A DNA stretch of 13,458 nt from Planctomycetales bacterium (GTDB lineage Bacteria > Planctomycetota > Planctomycetia > Planctomycetales > Planctomycetaceae): NCBI GenBank assembly GCA_020050375.1, contig JAGVKR010000437.1, positions 1 through 13,458 of the forward strand. Reading direction: 5' to 3'. Below are positions 5,735 through 13,458 of this stretch, one piece after another; position 1 is the first letter of the stretch; every line of letters begins with the position of its first letter. A program made the position numbers and the translations under genes. Below the pieces are notes generated by a model that ran no database searches, was not told the DNA's origin, and saw only the letters and a program-made list of their open reading frames with translations.

Positions 5735-6298
5735 ATGGCGAGATTGTCCGAGAAGTACACCAAAGAAATCCAACCGCGACTGGCCAAGTCGCTGGGGCAG
5801 AACAATACGCACGCCGTCCCGCGGCTGACAAAAATTGTTGTCAACATGGGAGTTGGCGCAGCCTCGCAAGACCGCAAGCGGCTTGAAGAGGCCGTCGGCC
5901 ACCTGGCGACGATCACCGGGCAGAAGCCGCTCGTGACCAAAGCCAAGAAAGCCGTTTCGGCGTTTCGGCTCCGGGAAGGGATGGAGATTGGCGCCAAAGT
6001 CACGTTGCGCGGCCGACGGATGTACGAATTCCTCGACCGGCTGATCTCGCTGGCCCTGCCTCGCGTTCGCGACTTTCGTGGACTCAGCCCCACGGCGTTT
6101 GACGGGCACGGCAACTACACGCTGGGGCTCAGCGAGCAGCTCGTGTTTCCCGAAATCGACGCCGACAAGGTCACGCACACGCAGGGAATGCACATCACGC
6201 TGGTGACGACGGCCCACAGCGACGACGACGCACGGGCGCTGTTGAAAGAGCTGGGGATGCCGCTGAGTGTCGAGGAGACGAAAAAAGCCCGATCGTGA
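5735..6298 (+). CDS. rplE: 50S ribosomal protein L5
   Basis: L5 binds 5S rRNA and helps place the central protuberance. The 187-residue product has the family marks [12 protein letters not shown] (about 30-41), [20 protein letters not shown] (about 65-84), [23 protein letters not shown] (about 85-108), [28 protein letters not shown] and the C-terminal [10 protein letters not shown]. Length is normal for bacterial L5. Only a weak AGGGTGAT-type site precedes ATG 5735. A 118-nt gap with a small hairpin leads to rpsZ. Confidence 0.98.
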   Translation: MARLSEKYTKEIQPRLAKSLGQNNTHAVPRLTKIVVNMGVGAASQDRKRLEEAVGHLATITGQKPLVTKAKKAVSAFRLREGMEIGAKVTLRGRRMYEFLDRLISLALPRVRDFRGLSPTAFDGHGNYTLGLSEQLVFPEIDADKVTHTQGMHITLVTTAHSDDDARALLKELGMPLSVEETKKARS

Positions 6299-6388
6299 TG
6301 CGGCCCGATCGACGCGCGAGCGTCAGCCGCAACCGACCGCAGTGACTAGTACGAAACATCGCGATCCCAAGTGCCCCTGAAACGAGTA

Positions 6389-6403
6389 CGGGGTAACGCC
6401 CCG
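6389..6403 (+). repeat. Hairpin just before the rpsZ ribosome binding site
   Basis: CGGGG-TAACG-CCCCG is a 5-bp stem with a 5-nt loop. Its 3' arm runs into the CGGAG (6402-6406) that serves rpsZ, so folding could partly hide that site. The stem is short and the idea is speculative. Confidence 0.3.
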
Positions 6404-6416
6404 GAGTAGAACAGCT

Positions 6417-6602
6417 ATGGCGAGCAAGGCGAAAATCGAAAAGGCGAACCGTACGCCGAAGTTCAGTTGCCGCGGCGAGCGGCGCTGCCAGTTGTGCGGC
6501 CGCCCGCGGGCGGTTTACCGCAAGTTCAAGGTGTGCCGGTTGTGCTTCCGCAACCTGGCCCTCGATGGTTTGATTCCTGGTGTGAAGAAGGCGAGCTGGT
6601 GA
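6417..6602 (+). CDS. rpsZ: 30S ribosomal protein S14, zinc-binding short type (type Z)
   Basis: S14 binds 16S rRNA in the head of the small subunit. At 61 residues this is the short form that holds one zinc ion. The ligands are visible as C24-x2-C27 (CQLC) and C40-x2-C43 (CRLC), with [19 protein letters not shown] between and around them. It starts [16 protein letters not shown] and ends IPGVKKASW, both usual. CGGAG lies 10 nt before ATG 6417. The stop is only 4 nt from the rpsH start, so the two are tightly linked. The long zinc-free S14 was not seen in this window. Confidence 0.97.
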   Translation: MASKAKIEKANRTPKFSCRGERRCQLCGRPRAVYRKFKVCRLCFRNLALDGLIPGVKKASW

Positions 6603-6606
6603 TCCG

Positions 6607-7002
6607 ATGATGACCGACCCCATTGCCGACATGTTGACGCGAATTCGCAATTCGGTGGCGATCGAGCGTCCCTCGGTTGATATTCCGGCTTCTCAGGAGA
6701 AGCTCGGCCTGGCGCAGGTGCTGCAGCGCGAAGGATACATCTGGGATTTCGAAGTTGTCGAAGAGCGCCCGGTCAACGTGCTGCGAATCAACCTCAAGTA
6801 CGGTCCCAACGGCGAGCGCGTCATCCAGGAAATCAAACGGGTCAGCAAGCCCGGTTGCCGCGTGTACCGCAAAGCCAAAGATGTCCCCGTCGTGCTGCAG
6901 GGATTGGGGATCAGCATCCTGTCGACGAGCCAGGGGATCCTCAGCAACCGTGAAGCCAAGCAAAAAGGGATCGGCGGCGAAGTTCTGTGCAGCGTGCTCT
7001 GA
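6607..7002 (+). CDS. rpsH: 30S ribosomal protein S8
   Basis: S8 binds the central domain of 16S rRNA and in E. coli represses its own spc operon by binding mRNA. No such mRNA site was identified here. The 131-residue product opens MTDPIADMLTRIRNS and ends with the highly conserved STSQGILSNREAKQKG.GGEVLCSV. The start is either ATG 6607 or the adjacent ATG 6610 (MTDP, the commoner family form); the data do not decide. It lies 4 nt after rpsZ. The following 153-nt gap contains an AT-rich nested inverted repeat. Confidence 0.97.
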   Translation: MMTDPIADMLTRIRNSVAIERPSVDIPASQEKLGLAQVLQREGYIWDFEVVEERPVNVLRINLKYGPNGERVIQEIKRVSKPGCRVYRKAKDVPVVLQGLGISILSTSQGILSNREAKQKGIGGEVLCSVL

Positions 7003-7020
7003 ACAGCGAAGCACGAAAAA

Positions 7021-7106
7021 CAAATGTCTAATGAAATCCAAAACTTCAAAAGACAAAAGCTTCGGAATTTGGACGTTTTTGATTTTTGTCTTTCCTAAGA
7101 CATTTG
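7021..7106 (+). repeat. AT-rich nested inverted repeat between rpsH and rplF
   Basis: The outer arms CAAATGTCT (7021-7029) and AGACATTTG (7098-7106) match perfectly. The inner arms AAAGACAAAA (7049-7058) and TTTTGTCTTT (7084-7093) also match perfectly. The whole 86-nt block is strikingly AT-rich against its GC-rich neighbours. It could form a long hairpin and might be a small non-autonomous mobile element, an attenuator or an mRNA-processing site. No target-site duplication is obvious. Confidence 0.75.
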
Positions 7107-7117
7107 AATTTCCGTTC

Positions 7118-7133
7118 GGTGGGCCGTCCCACC
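7118..7133 (+). repeat. GC-rich dispersed motif, third copy
   Basis: GGTGGGCCGTCCCACC is a near-perfect short hairpin (GGTGGG/CCCACC around CCGT). It is related to the two copies at 4089-4133. Confidence 0.6.
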
Positions 7134-7155
7134 CAGTGAATAAGGTCAACGTGCC

Positions 7156-7707
7156 ATGTCTCGGATTGGAAAAAAGCCGGTGCCCGTTCCTGCGGGGGTG
7201 ACCGCCAAGGTGAGCGCGGGAACCTTCTCGGTCAAAGGGCCGCAGGGGGAGCTCTCGCTCAAGTTTCATGCGGCGATGAAAGTCGTTATCGATGAAGCAG
7301 CCAAGCAAGTCGTCGTCGAGCGTCCGGACGACGAACGGGCCAACAAGGCACTGCACGGGCTGACGCGAAGCCTGATCAACAACATGGTCGCCGGCGTCGT
7401 CACGCCGTTCGAGCGCAAGCTGGAAATCGTGGGGGTTGGCTACCAGGCGTCGATCAGCGGCAAGACACTCAATCTGCAGGTCGGTTACGCCAACGTGATC
7501 AAGCTGCCGATTCCGGCGGGGGTCAAGTGTGCCCTCCCCGACAATACTCATATCACGCTGCAAAGCGCCGACAAGCAGGCCGTCGGGCAGTTTGCCGCCG
7601 TGATTCGCAAGGTTCGCCCGCCGGAGCCTTACAAGGGAAAAGGCATTCGATACGAAGGGGAGTACGTGCGTCGCAAGGCGGGCAAGGCGTTCGCCAGCGG
7701 CGGTTAG
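7156..7707 (+). CDS. rplF: 50S ribosomal protein L6
   Basis: L6 binds 23S rRNA near the sarcin-ricin loop and the factor-binding site. The 183-residue product starts MSRIGKKPVPVPAGV, as in most bacteria. It has the two alpha/beta repeats of the family: the first with VKGPQGEL, the second with FERKLEIVGVGYQA (about 78-91). It ends with the signature RPPEPYKGKGIRYEGEYVRRKAGKA. Length is normal. The upstream Shine-Dalgarno match is weak (AAGG at 7142-7145). A 123-nt gap with hairpins separates it from rplR. Confidence 0.98.
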   Translation: MSRIGKKPVPVPAGVTAKVSAGTFSVKGPQGELSLKFHAAMKVVIDEAAKQVVVERPDDERANKALHGLTRSLINNMVAGVVTPFERKLEIVGVGYQASISGKTLNLQVGYANVIKLPIPAGVKCALPDNTHITLQSADKQAVGQFAAVIRKVRPPEPYKGKGIRYEGEYVRRKAGKAFASGG

Positions 7708-7722
7708 GCTACAGATCCGGTG

Positions 7723-7750
7723 GCCGGAACTTGCTTCCGGCGGTCGACCG
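7723..7750 (+). repeat. Hairpin plus 10-bp palindrome in rplF-rplR gap
   Basis: GCCGGAA-CTTGC-TTCCGGC (7723-7741) is a perfect 7-bp stem with a 5-nt loop. It is followed directly by the palindrome CGGTCGACCG (7741-7750). No T-run is present. It could stabilise mRNA or bind a protein. Confidence 0.5.
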
Positions 7751-7830
7751 GCCTTCCCCAGTGGAATGTCATCGGGCAGCAGTCGAAATCGAACAACAGT
7801 CGAAAAGATTCTTGCGGTTGGTTGTGCATC

Positions 7831-8199
7831 ATGAAAATCGAAAAGCGGATCAACAAGCAGCGGCAGGTACGGGCGTGGCGCGTGCGGAAGCGCGTTCGCG
7901 GCACGACGGCGCGTCCGCGGTTGACGGTCTTTCGCAGCAATAAGCACATCTATGCCCAGATCATTGACGATCACGAGGGGCGTTCGATCGTGGCTGCGAG
8001 TACCGCCGAGACGGGCATCTGTCCAAAGGGTGAAAACGGGGGGAACAAGTCGGCGGCCGTGAAGGTCGGGCAGACTCTGGCCGCCCGCGCCCTCGAAAAG
8101 GGAATCAAACTGGTCGCGTTCGATCGCGGACGCTATCGCTATCACGGGCGGATCGCCGCGCTGGCCGAAGCGGCTCGCGACGGCGGCCTGCAGTTCTGA
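7831..8199 (+). CDS. rplR: 50S ribosomal protein L18
   Basis: L18 binds 5S rRNA together with L5 in the central protuberance. The 122-residue product has the basic start [42 protein letters not shown] (about 28-49), a typical S.AE.G...G.NK.AA..VG..LA.RA...GI segment (about 59-93), and the family end [26 protein letters not shown]. No good Shine-Dalgarno site precedes ATG 7831, though the family start fits. The frame extends upstream to 7720 but encodes only spacer-like sequence there. A 149-nt repeat-rich gap follows. Confidence 0.96.
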   Translation: MKIEKRINKQRQVRAWRVRKRVRGTTARPRLTVFRSNKHIYAQIIDDHEGRSIVAASTAETGICPKGENGGNKSAAVKVGQTLAARALEKGIKLVAFDRGRYRYHGRIAALAEAARDGGLQF

Positions 8200-8306
8200 G
8201 TTCAAGAGTGGAAGAGATTGAGAGTTCAAGAGTGGAAGAGTGGCTGGTCGAATGAGCGAGCAATTGACCCGAAGCCGGCCCTTGGCCGGCTGTGTCTCTT
8301 GAACTC
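8198..8306 (+). repeat. Direct repeat and nested inverted repeat between rplR and rpsE
   Basis: GAGTTCAAGAGTGGAAGAG occurs perfectly twice (8198-8216 and 8222-8240). The complement of its first 11 bases, CTCTTGAACTC, lies at 8296-8306. Between these arms is a strong hairpin, AGCCGGCC-CTT-GGCCGGCT (8273-8291). Two more inverse GTTGAAGAG cores follow at 8304-8312 and 8320-8328. The first copy begins in the rplR stop codon. The element could fold into a long two-tier hairpin in DNA or mRNA. Confidence 0.8.
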
Positions 8307-8348
8307 TTCAACTCAGAAACTCTTCAACACCTCCAACAGGGGATCGTC

Positions 8349-8846
8349 GTGGCGGAACAACGCGAAGGCAGAGACAAGCAGCGGAACGATGGCCAGGAAA
8401 AGGTCATTCAGATTCGGCGATGCGCCTGCGTGGTGAAGGGGGGGCGTCGCTTCACCTTCACGGCACTGGTCGTCCTGGGTGACAAATCGGGCAAGGTCGG
8501 CTGGGGCTACGGCAAGGCCACCGAAGTTCCGCAAGCGGTCGAGAAGGCCGTCAAAGGAACCAACCGCAACACGGTCTCGGTCCCGCTGGCCGAGACGACG
8601 ATTCCGCATCAGGTCGAAGGGCGGTACGGCGCCGCACGGGTTGTGCTGGTTCCGGCCATGCCGGGCACCGGCGTGATCGCCGGCAACACGGTGCGGGCCG
8701 TGCTCGAATCGGCGGGAGTCCACGATGTGCTCACCAAGAGCCGCGGCTCAACCAATCCCATGAATCTCGTTCGGGCAACGATGAACGCCCTGAGCAAACT
8801 GCGAACGCGCGACCAGATCGCCCGTTTGCGGGGAGTGACATTCTAA
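8349..8846 (+). CDS. rpsE: 30S ribosomal protein S5
   Basis: S5 lies near the mRNA entry and the decoding region and affects translational fidelity. The 165-residue product has the N-terminal dsRBD-like part ([25 protein letters not shown], about 19-45; [16 protein letters not shown], about 51-67). The C-terminal part carries [34 protein letters not shown] (about 102-137). GTG 8349 is chosen because AGGGGAT lies 4 nt upstream. The in-frame GTG 8292 would add residues read from the repeat-rich spacer. Its TAA overlaps the ATG of rplO by 1 nt, leaving no room for rpmD (L30), which sits here in many bacteria. Confidence 0.96.
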   Translation: MAEQREGRDKQRNDGQEKVIQIRRCACVVKGGRRFTFTALVVLGDKSGKVGWGYGKATEVPQAVEKAVKGTNRNTVSVPLAETTIPHQVEGRYGAARVVLVPAMPGTGVIAGNTVRAVLESAGVHDVLTKSRGSTNPMNLVRATMNALSKLRTRDQIARLRGVTF

Positions 8847-9295
8847 TGATACTCAACGACGTCCATCGCGGGATCAAGAAGCGCAAATCGCGGAAGCGCA
8901 TCGGCCGCGGCCCGGGATCGGGCCACGGCAAAACGGCCGGTCGCGGCGAGAAGGGGCATTCGAGTCGGTCGGGCTTTTCGTTCCGACTCGGGTTCGAAGG
9001 GGGCCAGATGCCCATGATGCGCCGCATCGCCAAGCGGGGCTTCAACAACAAGTTTTTTGCCACGAAATATGCGATCCTCAACGTTGCCGCTCTCAACGAG
9101 CTGTTCGACGCGGGGGCGACCGTCGATCCGGCGGCGCTCGAGGCCAAAGGCCTGGTCAAGGGACGCTACGACGCGGTCAAGATTCTCGGCAACGGAGAGC
9201 TGACCAAGAAACTGACAGTGAAGGCGCACCAGTTTTCCGCCTCGGCGATCGCCAAGATCGAGGCGGCGGGCGGAGCGATTGAACGGATTCAATGA
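8846..9295 (+). CDS. rplO: 50S ribosomal protein L15
   Basis: L15 binds 23S rRNA and is needed in late large-subunit assembly. The 149-residue product shows the Gly/Arg-rich N-terminal arm with [21 protein letters not shown] (about 17-37), [19 protein letters not shown] (about 50-68), the [11 protein letters not shown] segment and the C-terminal [21 protein letters not shown]. Length is typical. ATG 8846 overlaps the rpsE stop (TAATG), which suggests coupled translation. A 126-nt gap without visible gene or clear structure precedes secY. Confidence 0.97.
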   Translation: MILNDVHRGIKKRKSRKRIGRGPGSGHGKTAGRGEKGHSSRSGFSFRLGFEGGQMPMMRRIAKRGFNNKFFATKYAILNVAALNELFDAGATVDPAALEAKGLVKGRYDAVKILGNGELTKKLTVKAHQFSASAIAKIEAAGGAIERIQ

Positions 9296-9421
9296 CATCT
9301 CGTCGATCTCCAGGTGCCGGGTCCGATTGTGCGGCGTCCCTCCGGTGGCGTCGGTCCATTGGAGGTCGGCTGTCGGGATCGAAGGCTCCGGTCCTTTCGC
9401 GATTGAGAGGATGACCTGCTC

Positions 9422-10780
<1,359 letters not shown>

Positions 10781-10826
10781 GCGGCCAACGGCGCTGAGAT
10801 GATGAGCGGCAAACGGAGCGTATGGC

Positions 10827-11609
10827 GTGATATCTCTCAAGCGTCCACGTGAAATCGAGTTGATGCGCGAAGCGGGCCGTCTGGTGGCAACGGCACATCG
10901 CGTGATTCGCAGTATGGTCGAACCGGGGGTGACGACGGCCCAGATCGACGAAGCGGTCGAACGGTTGTTCGGCAAGCATGGGGCGACACCGCTGTTCAAG
11001 GGCGTGCCCAACTCGACTCCGGGCAAGTCCGACTTTCCCTCGGTGTGTTGTATTTCGGTCAACGAGCAGATCGTGCACGGCATTCCGGGAGACCGACGGC
11101 TCGAGGCGGGAGATATCGTCAAGGTCGACACCGGTTGCCGGCTGAATGGATGGTGCGGCGATTCGGCATGGACGTATGCGGTGGGTGAAATTGATCCGCT
11201 CAAGCGGCGGTTGATGCAAATCGGTGAAGAGAATCTGTATCTGGCAATCCGCGAGACCGGTCGGAAGAAACGGTGGTCGGAAGTCGCCGACGTGATGGAG
11301 CGACACGTCCGGCAGGCCGGATTCAGCGTGGTGGAGCAGTTCGTCGGGCATGGAATCGGTCGGGAGATGCACGAAGACCCGCAGGTGCCGAATTTCCTGA
11401 GCAGCCAGTTGAAGCGGCACGATTTTCGGCTGGAGCCGGGGTTGGTGGTGGCCATCGAGCCGATGGTCAACGCGGGAACCAAGCATGTCCGGGTGTTGAA
11501 GGACCATTGGACGGTCGAAACGAAGGATCGGAAGCCAAGCGTCCATTTCGAGCATACGGTGGCGATCACGGCCGATGGGCCCGACATTCTGACGCAGCCG
11601 GTGGAATAG
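10827..11609 (+). CDS. map: Methionine aminopeptidase, type I
   Basis: This cytoplasmic enzyme removes the initiator methionine from new proteins whose second residue is small. The 260-residue product has the full set of metal ligands by comparison with the family: D101 (KVDTG), D112 (GDSAWT), H175 (GHGIG), E211 (AIEPM) and E242 (HFEHT). His84 ([10 protein letters not shown]) is the usual conserved substrate-side histidine. The N-terminal extension seen in some type I enzymes is absent, and so is the type II insertion. GTG 10827 is the start: CGGAG (10814-10818) lies 8 nt upstream, and the nearby ATG 10822 meets a stop at once. A 188-nt gap with a promoter follows. Confidence 0.97.
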   Translation: MISLKRPREIELMREAGRLVATAHRVIRSMVEPGVTTAQIDEAVERLFGKHGATPLFKGVPNSTPGKSDFPSVCCISVNEQIVHGIPGDRRLEAGDIVKVDTGCRLNGWCGDSAWTYAVGEIDPLKRRLMQIGEENLYLAIRETGRKKRWSEVADVMERHVRQAGFSVVEQFVGHGIGREMHEDPQVPNFLSSQLKRHDFRLEPGLVVAIEPMVNAGTKHVRVLKDHWTVETKDRKPSVHFEHTVAITADGPDILTQPVE

Positions 11610-11714
11610 AAGAGCAGAGTTTCGACAATCGTCAAAGGGGGCCAAAGGGCCGCAGTCGGCCGGCGGCGTGTGGATCGGGCCAAAGGTGGATTTTCGTCCC
11701 CAAAACGGCCTCGG

Positions 11715-11732
11715 GTGCCTTGTGAAAGGCAC
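11715..11732 (+). promoter_or_regulatory. Perfect hairpin with GTGA loop, overlapping the -35 region
   Basis: GTGCCTT-GTGA-AAGGCAC is a 7-bp stem closed by a GNRA-type tetraloop. GTTTCGTTACTT follows, which is T-rich. As RNA it could be the intrinsic terminator of the transcript ending in map. As DNA it is a dyad covering the -35 box of the promoter at 11720-11749. Both readings fit the sequence. Confidence 0.5.
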
Positions 11733-11749
11733 GTTTCGTTACTTATAAT
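11720..11749 (+). promoter_or_regulatory. Sigma70-type promoter candidate for rpmJ-rpsM-rpsK-rpsD
   Basis: TTGTGA (11720-11725) and a perfect TATAAT (11744-11749) are separated by 18 nt. Transcription would begin near 11756, about 42 nt before rpmJ. It is the best promoter match seen in the window and would make the alpha-type block separately transcribable. Confidence 0.65.
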
Positions 11750-11797
11750 CCGGGGTCCGCCCAGACCGGGCTCCTTGCATGATTTATGTGATTCGCC

Positions 11798-11914
11798 ATG
11801 AAGATTCGAGCCAGCGTCAAACGCATTTGTGAAGGTTGCAAGATCGTCCGCCGCAAGGGGCGCGTGTACGTCATTTGTTCGGCGAATCCCAGGCACAAGC
11901 AGCGTCAGGGGTGA
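11798..11914 (+). CDS. rpmJ: 50S ribosomal protein L36
   Basis: L36 is the smallest large-subunit protein and stabilises 23S rRNA around a bound zinc ion. The 38-residue product reads [20 protein letters not shown], then [18 protein letters not shown]. Its zinc ligands C11, C14, C27 and H33 are all present, so this is the zinc-binding form. The length of 37-38 is usual. No strong Shine-Dalgarno site is seen before ATG 11798. It is the first gene after the candidate promoter at 11720-11749 and is followed by rpsM after 130 nt. infA, which often precedes rpmJ, is not found between map and rpmJ. Confidence 0.96.
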   Translation: MKIRASVKRICEGCKIVRRKGRVYVICSANPRHKQRQG

Positions 11915-12044
11915 AGCGGCGATCGGGTCGGCTTTGGCGCCGGCTGCGAGTGGTCGGGCGATGGTCTCGGGCGAGACGGTCGCGAAAAATGGTCGCGGAC
12001 AGGTGTCGCTGTAATTCGGGTTCAGTGTTTACGGAGTTTTGCGA

Positions 12045-12428
12045 ATGCCGCGTATTTCCGGTGTCGATATCCCGGGCGACAAGCCCACCTATATCTCGCT
12101 GCAGTACCTGTACGGGGTCGGGCAGGCGACGGCGATCAGCATTTGCCGAACGCTCGGCGTCGATCTGCAGCGGCCGGCGAAAGAGCTCAGCGACGACGAC
12201 CTGGCCCGGGTCGCCAACCTGCTCGACAAGGAATACACGATCGAAGGGCAGTTGCGACGCAAGGTTCAGCAGGACATCGCCCGCCTGCGCGACATCGGCT
12301 GCTACCGTGGGCTGCGTCATCGCCGCGGCCTACCGGTGCGCGGGCAGCGAACGCGAACCAACGCCCGCACCCGCAAGGGTGTGCGGAAGACGGTCGCGGG
12401 CAAGAAGGGCGTTAAGGAAATGCGGTAA
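12045..12428 (+). CDS. rpsM: 30S ribosomal protein S13
   Basis: S13 sits in the head of the small subunit, contacts the P-site tRNA and forms intersubunit bridges with the large subunit. The 127-residue product starts [19 protein letters not shown]. It has the helix-two-turn-helix segment [14 protein letters not shown] (about 21-34), and ends with the signature [28 protein letters not shown] and a Lys-rich tail. ATG 12045 is chosen over the in-frame TTG 12039, since CGGAG (12032-12036) lies 8 nt upstream of it. rpsK follows after 101 nt that contain a small hairpin and CAGTC-rich sequence. Confidence 0.98.
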   Translation: MPRISGVDIPGDKPTYISLQYLYGVGQATAISICRTLGVDLQRPAKELSDDDLARVANLLDKEYTIEGQLRRKVQQDIARLRDIGCYRGLRHRRGLPVRGQRTRTNARTRKGVRKTVAGKKGVKEMR

Positions 12429-12439
12429 CGTATCGGGCG

Positions 12440-12456
12440 CGGGGCGTCGAGCCCCG
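12440..12456 (+). repeat. Hairpin in rpsM-rpsK gap
   Basis: CGGGGC-GTCGA-GCCCCG is a perfect 6-bp stem with a 5-nt loop. It is followed, before rpsK, by several near copies of CAGTC (12471-12511). No T-run is present. Confidence 0.45.
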
Positions 12457-12516
12457 GCTATCGTTCGCCAGTCAGCAGGCTTCTCAGTTCGTCAGTCAGT
12501 CGGCCAGTCATCGATC

Positions 12517-12522
12517 AAGGAG
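12517..12522 (+). promoter_or_regulatory. Ribosome binding site deciding the rpsK start
   Basis: AAGGAG lies 7 nt before GTG 12530. The in-frame TTG at 12524 would be only 1 nt away, so GTG is the start. Confidence 0.8.
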
Positions 12523-12529
12523 CTTGTGC

Positions 12530-12910
12530 GTGAGCAAATCCGCTCGAAAAAAGATTCGCCGCAACGTGACGCGCGCGGTCGCCCACATCAAGGCGACGTT
12601 CAACAATACGACCGTGACGATCACGGACGTCAACGGCGACGTTTTGTGCTGGGCAACAGCCGGCACGTCGGGCTTCAAAGGCAGCCGCAAGAGTACGCCG
12701 TTCGCCGCACAGCGGGCGGCCGAGACCTGCGCCGAGAAGGCCTCGAAGTTCGGCGTCAAGGAGATTGAAGTCCGCGTCAAGGGACCGGGGTCGGGGCGCG
12801 AAAGCGCGATCACCGGGCTGCAGTCGGCGGGACTCACGATCAAGGCGATCGAAGATGTCACGCCGCTGCCGCACAACGGCTGTCGTCCTCCCAAGCGCCG
12901 TCGCGTCTGA
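12530..12910 (+). CDS. rpsK: 30S ribosomal protein S11
   Basis: S11 lies on the platform of the small subunit near the mRNA exit and helps in start-site selection. The 126-residue protein starts at GTG ([20 protein letters not shown]). It carries [18 protein letters not shown] (about 24-41), the conserved [18 protein letters not shown] (about 48-65), [12 protein letters not shown] (about 86-97) and the near-invariant end [18 protein letters not shown]. All core motifs are intact. It is followed by rpsD after 99 nt that hold a small hairpin, as in other alpha-type operons where rpsM, rpsK and rpsD adjoin. Confidence 0.98.
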   Translation: MSKSARKKIRRNVTRAVAHIKATFNNTTVTITDVNGDVLCWATAGTSGFKGSRKSTPFAAQRAAETCAEKASKFGVKEIEVRVKGPGSGRESAITGLQSAGLTIKAIEDVTPLPHNGCRPPKRRRV

Positions 12911-12930
12911 GCCGCGTCAACGTCACGATC

Positions 12931-12954
12931 GAGCTGGGCGCCAGGCGCCGGCTC
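12931..12954 (+). repeat. Hairpin in rpsK-rpsD gap
   Basis: GAGC-TG-GGCG-CCAGG-CGCC-G-GCTC: an inner GGCG/CGCC stem and an outer GAGC/GCTC stem separated by small bulges. No T-run follows. It lies about 55 nt before rpsD. Confidence 0.45.
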
Positions 12955-13009
12955 CCACGAAATATCGTTCAAAGACCACAACGAGCCGACATACGGAAAC
13001 CAATCGACC

Positions 13010-13458
13010 ATGGGACGTTATACAGGACCGGTTTGCAGATTGTGCCGCCGGGAAGGCGTCAAGCTGTTTTTGAAATCTCTGCGGTGCGATTCGCCGAAGT
13101 GCGCCATCGAGCGTCGCGGCGATCAGCAGCCCGGCATGCACATCGTCAAGCGCCGCAAGATCAGCGACTACGGCGCGCGGCTGCGTGAGAAGCAGAAAGT
13201 CAAGCGGTACTACGGCGTGTTCGAGCGGCAGTTCCGCCGCTACATGGACCTCGCCGGCCGCTCGAAAGGGAACACGGGAAGCACGCTGATGAGCCTGCTC
13301 GAACGGCGGCTCGACAACATCGTGCATCGCCTGGGGTTTGCCGGCTCGCGGCGCGCGGCGCGGCAACTGGTGGCGCACGGGCACATCTGCGTCAACGGTC
13401 GCAAGGTGAACATCCCCAGTTTTCTGATCCGGGCGGGAGACACGGTGACGGTCAAGTC
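13010..13458 (+). CDS. rpsD: 30S ribosomal protein S4, N-terminal 149 residues (3' end outside window)
   Basis: S4 starts assembly of the small-subunit body by binding the 5' domain of 16S rRNA. In E. coli it also represses the alpha operon. The fragment begins [16 protein letters not shown] and has four cysteines (C9, C12, C26, C31) that fit the zinc-binding form of S4. Further marks are [21 protein letters not shown] (about 51-71), FRRY, and the S4 RNA-binding domain starting at about residue 98: [38 protein letters not shown]. The frame is open to the window end. No strong Shine-Dalgarno site is clear before ATG 13010. Confidence 0.97.
   Translation, partial: MGRYTGPVCRLCRREGVKLFLKSLRCDSPKCAIERRGDQQPGMHIVKRRKISDYGARLREKQKVKRYYGVFERQFRRYMDLAGRSKGNTGSTLMSLLERRLDNIVHRLGFAGSRRAARQLVAHGHICVNGRKVNIPSFLIRAGDTVTVK

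Noticed and set aside
7720..7830. Upstream extension of L18 by 37 residues
   Set aside because: The extension encodes hairpin and spacer sequence unlike L18; the family start is ATG 7831.
6526..8229. A 567-codon open frame on the - strand
   Set aside because: It runs opposite rpsZ, rpsH, rplF and rplR and shows no protein motif; a shadow of GC-rich coding strands.
8292..8348. Upstream GTG giving S5 a 19-residue N-terminal extension
   Set aside because: The extra residues come from the repeat-rich spacer, and GTG 8349 has a good Shine-Dalgarno site.

Overview
This window is a ribosomal-protein supercluster (S10, spc and alpha operons merged), all on the + strand. It runs from the last 61 codons of rplB (L2) to the first 149 codons of rpsD (S4). 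The best guess for the source is a Planctomycetota bacterium. That is inference from the GC-rich genes with wide spacers, the gene order (no rpmD, no adk, no infA), the short repetitive gap sequences, and an inserted secreted protein of a style common in that phylum. No phylogeny could be run.

Layout: rplB' (2-187); a foreign-looking block of two unrecognised genes for exported proteins (200-2024); then rpsS, rplV, rpsC, rplP, rpmC, rpsQ, rplN, rplX, rplE, rpsZ (zinc-type S14), rpsH, rplF, rplR, rpsE, rplO, secY, map, rpmJ (38 codons), rpsM, rpsK and rpsD'. The ribosomal proteins assemble with rRNA. SecY is the protein-export channel, and Map removes N-terminal methionine from new proteins. 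No believable gene lies on the - strand.

The most unusual part is the interruption between rplB and rpsS, normally one of the tightest junctions in bacterial genomes. It holds a 368-residue protein with a signal peptide, an extracytoplasmic domain and a C-terminal membrane anchor, then a 147-residue secreted protein with ten cysteines. The second gene is preceded by a duplicated translation-initiation region with a 7-bp hairpin between the copies. Sampled stretches of this block are less GC-rich than the ribosomal genes.

The gaps between ribosomal genes are long for such an operon (about 75-190 nt) and several carry structure. These are tandem repeats plus a terminator-like hairpin before rpsC, an AT-rich nested inverted repeat before rplF, a nested inverted and direct repeat before rpsE, and a hairpin overlapping a good sigma70-type promoter before rpmJ. 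The L2 fragment also departs from the usual sequence at the conserved loop near the peptidyl-transferase centre.
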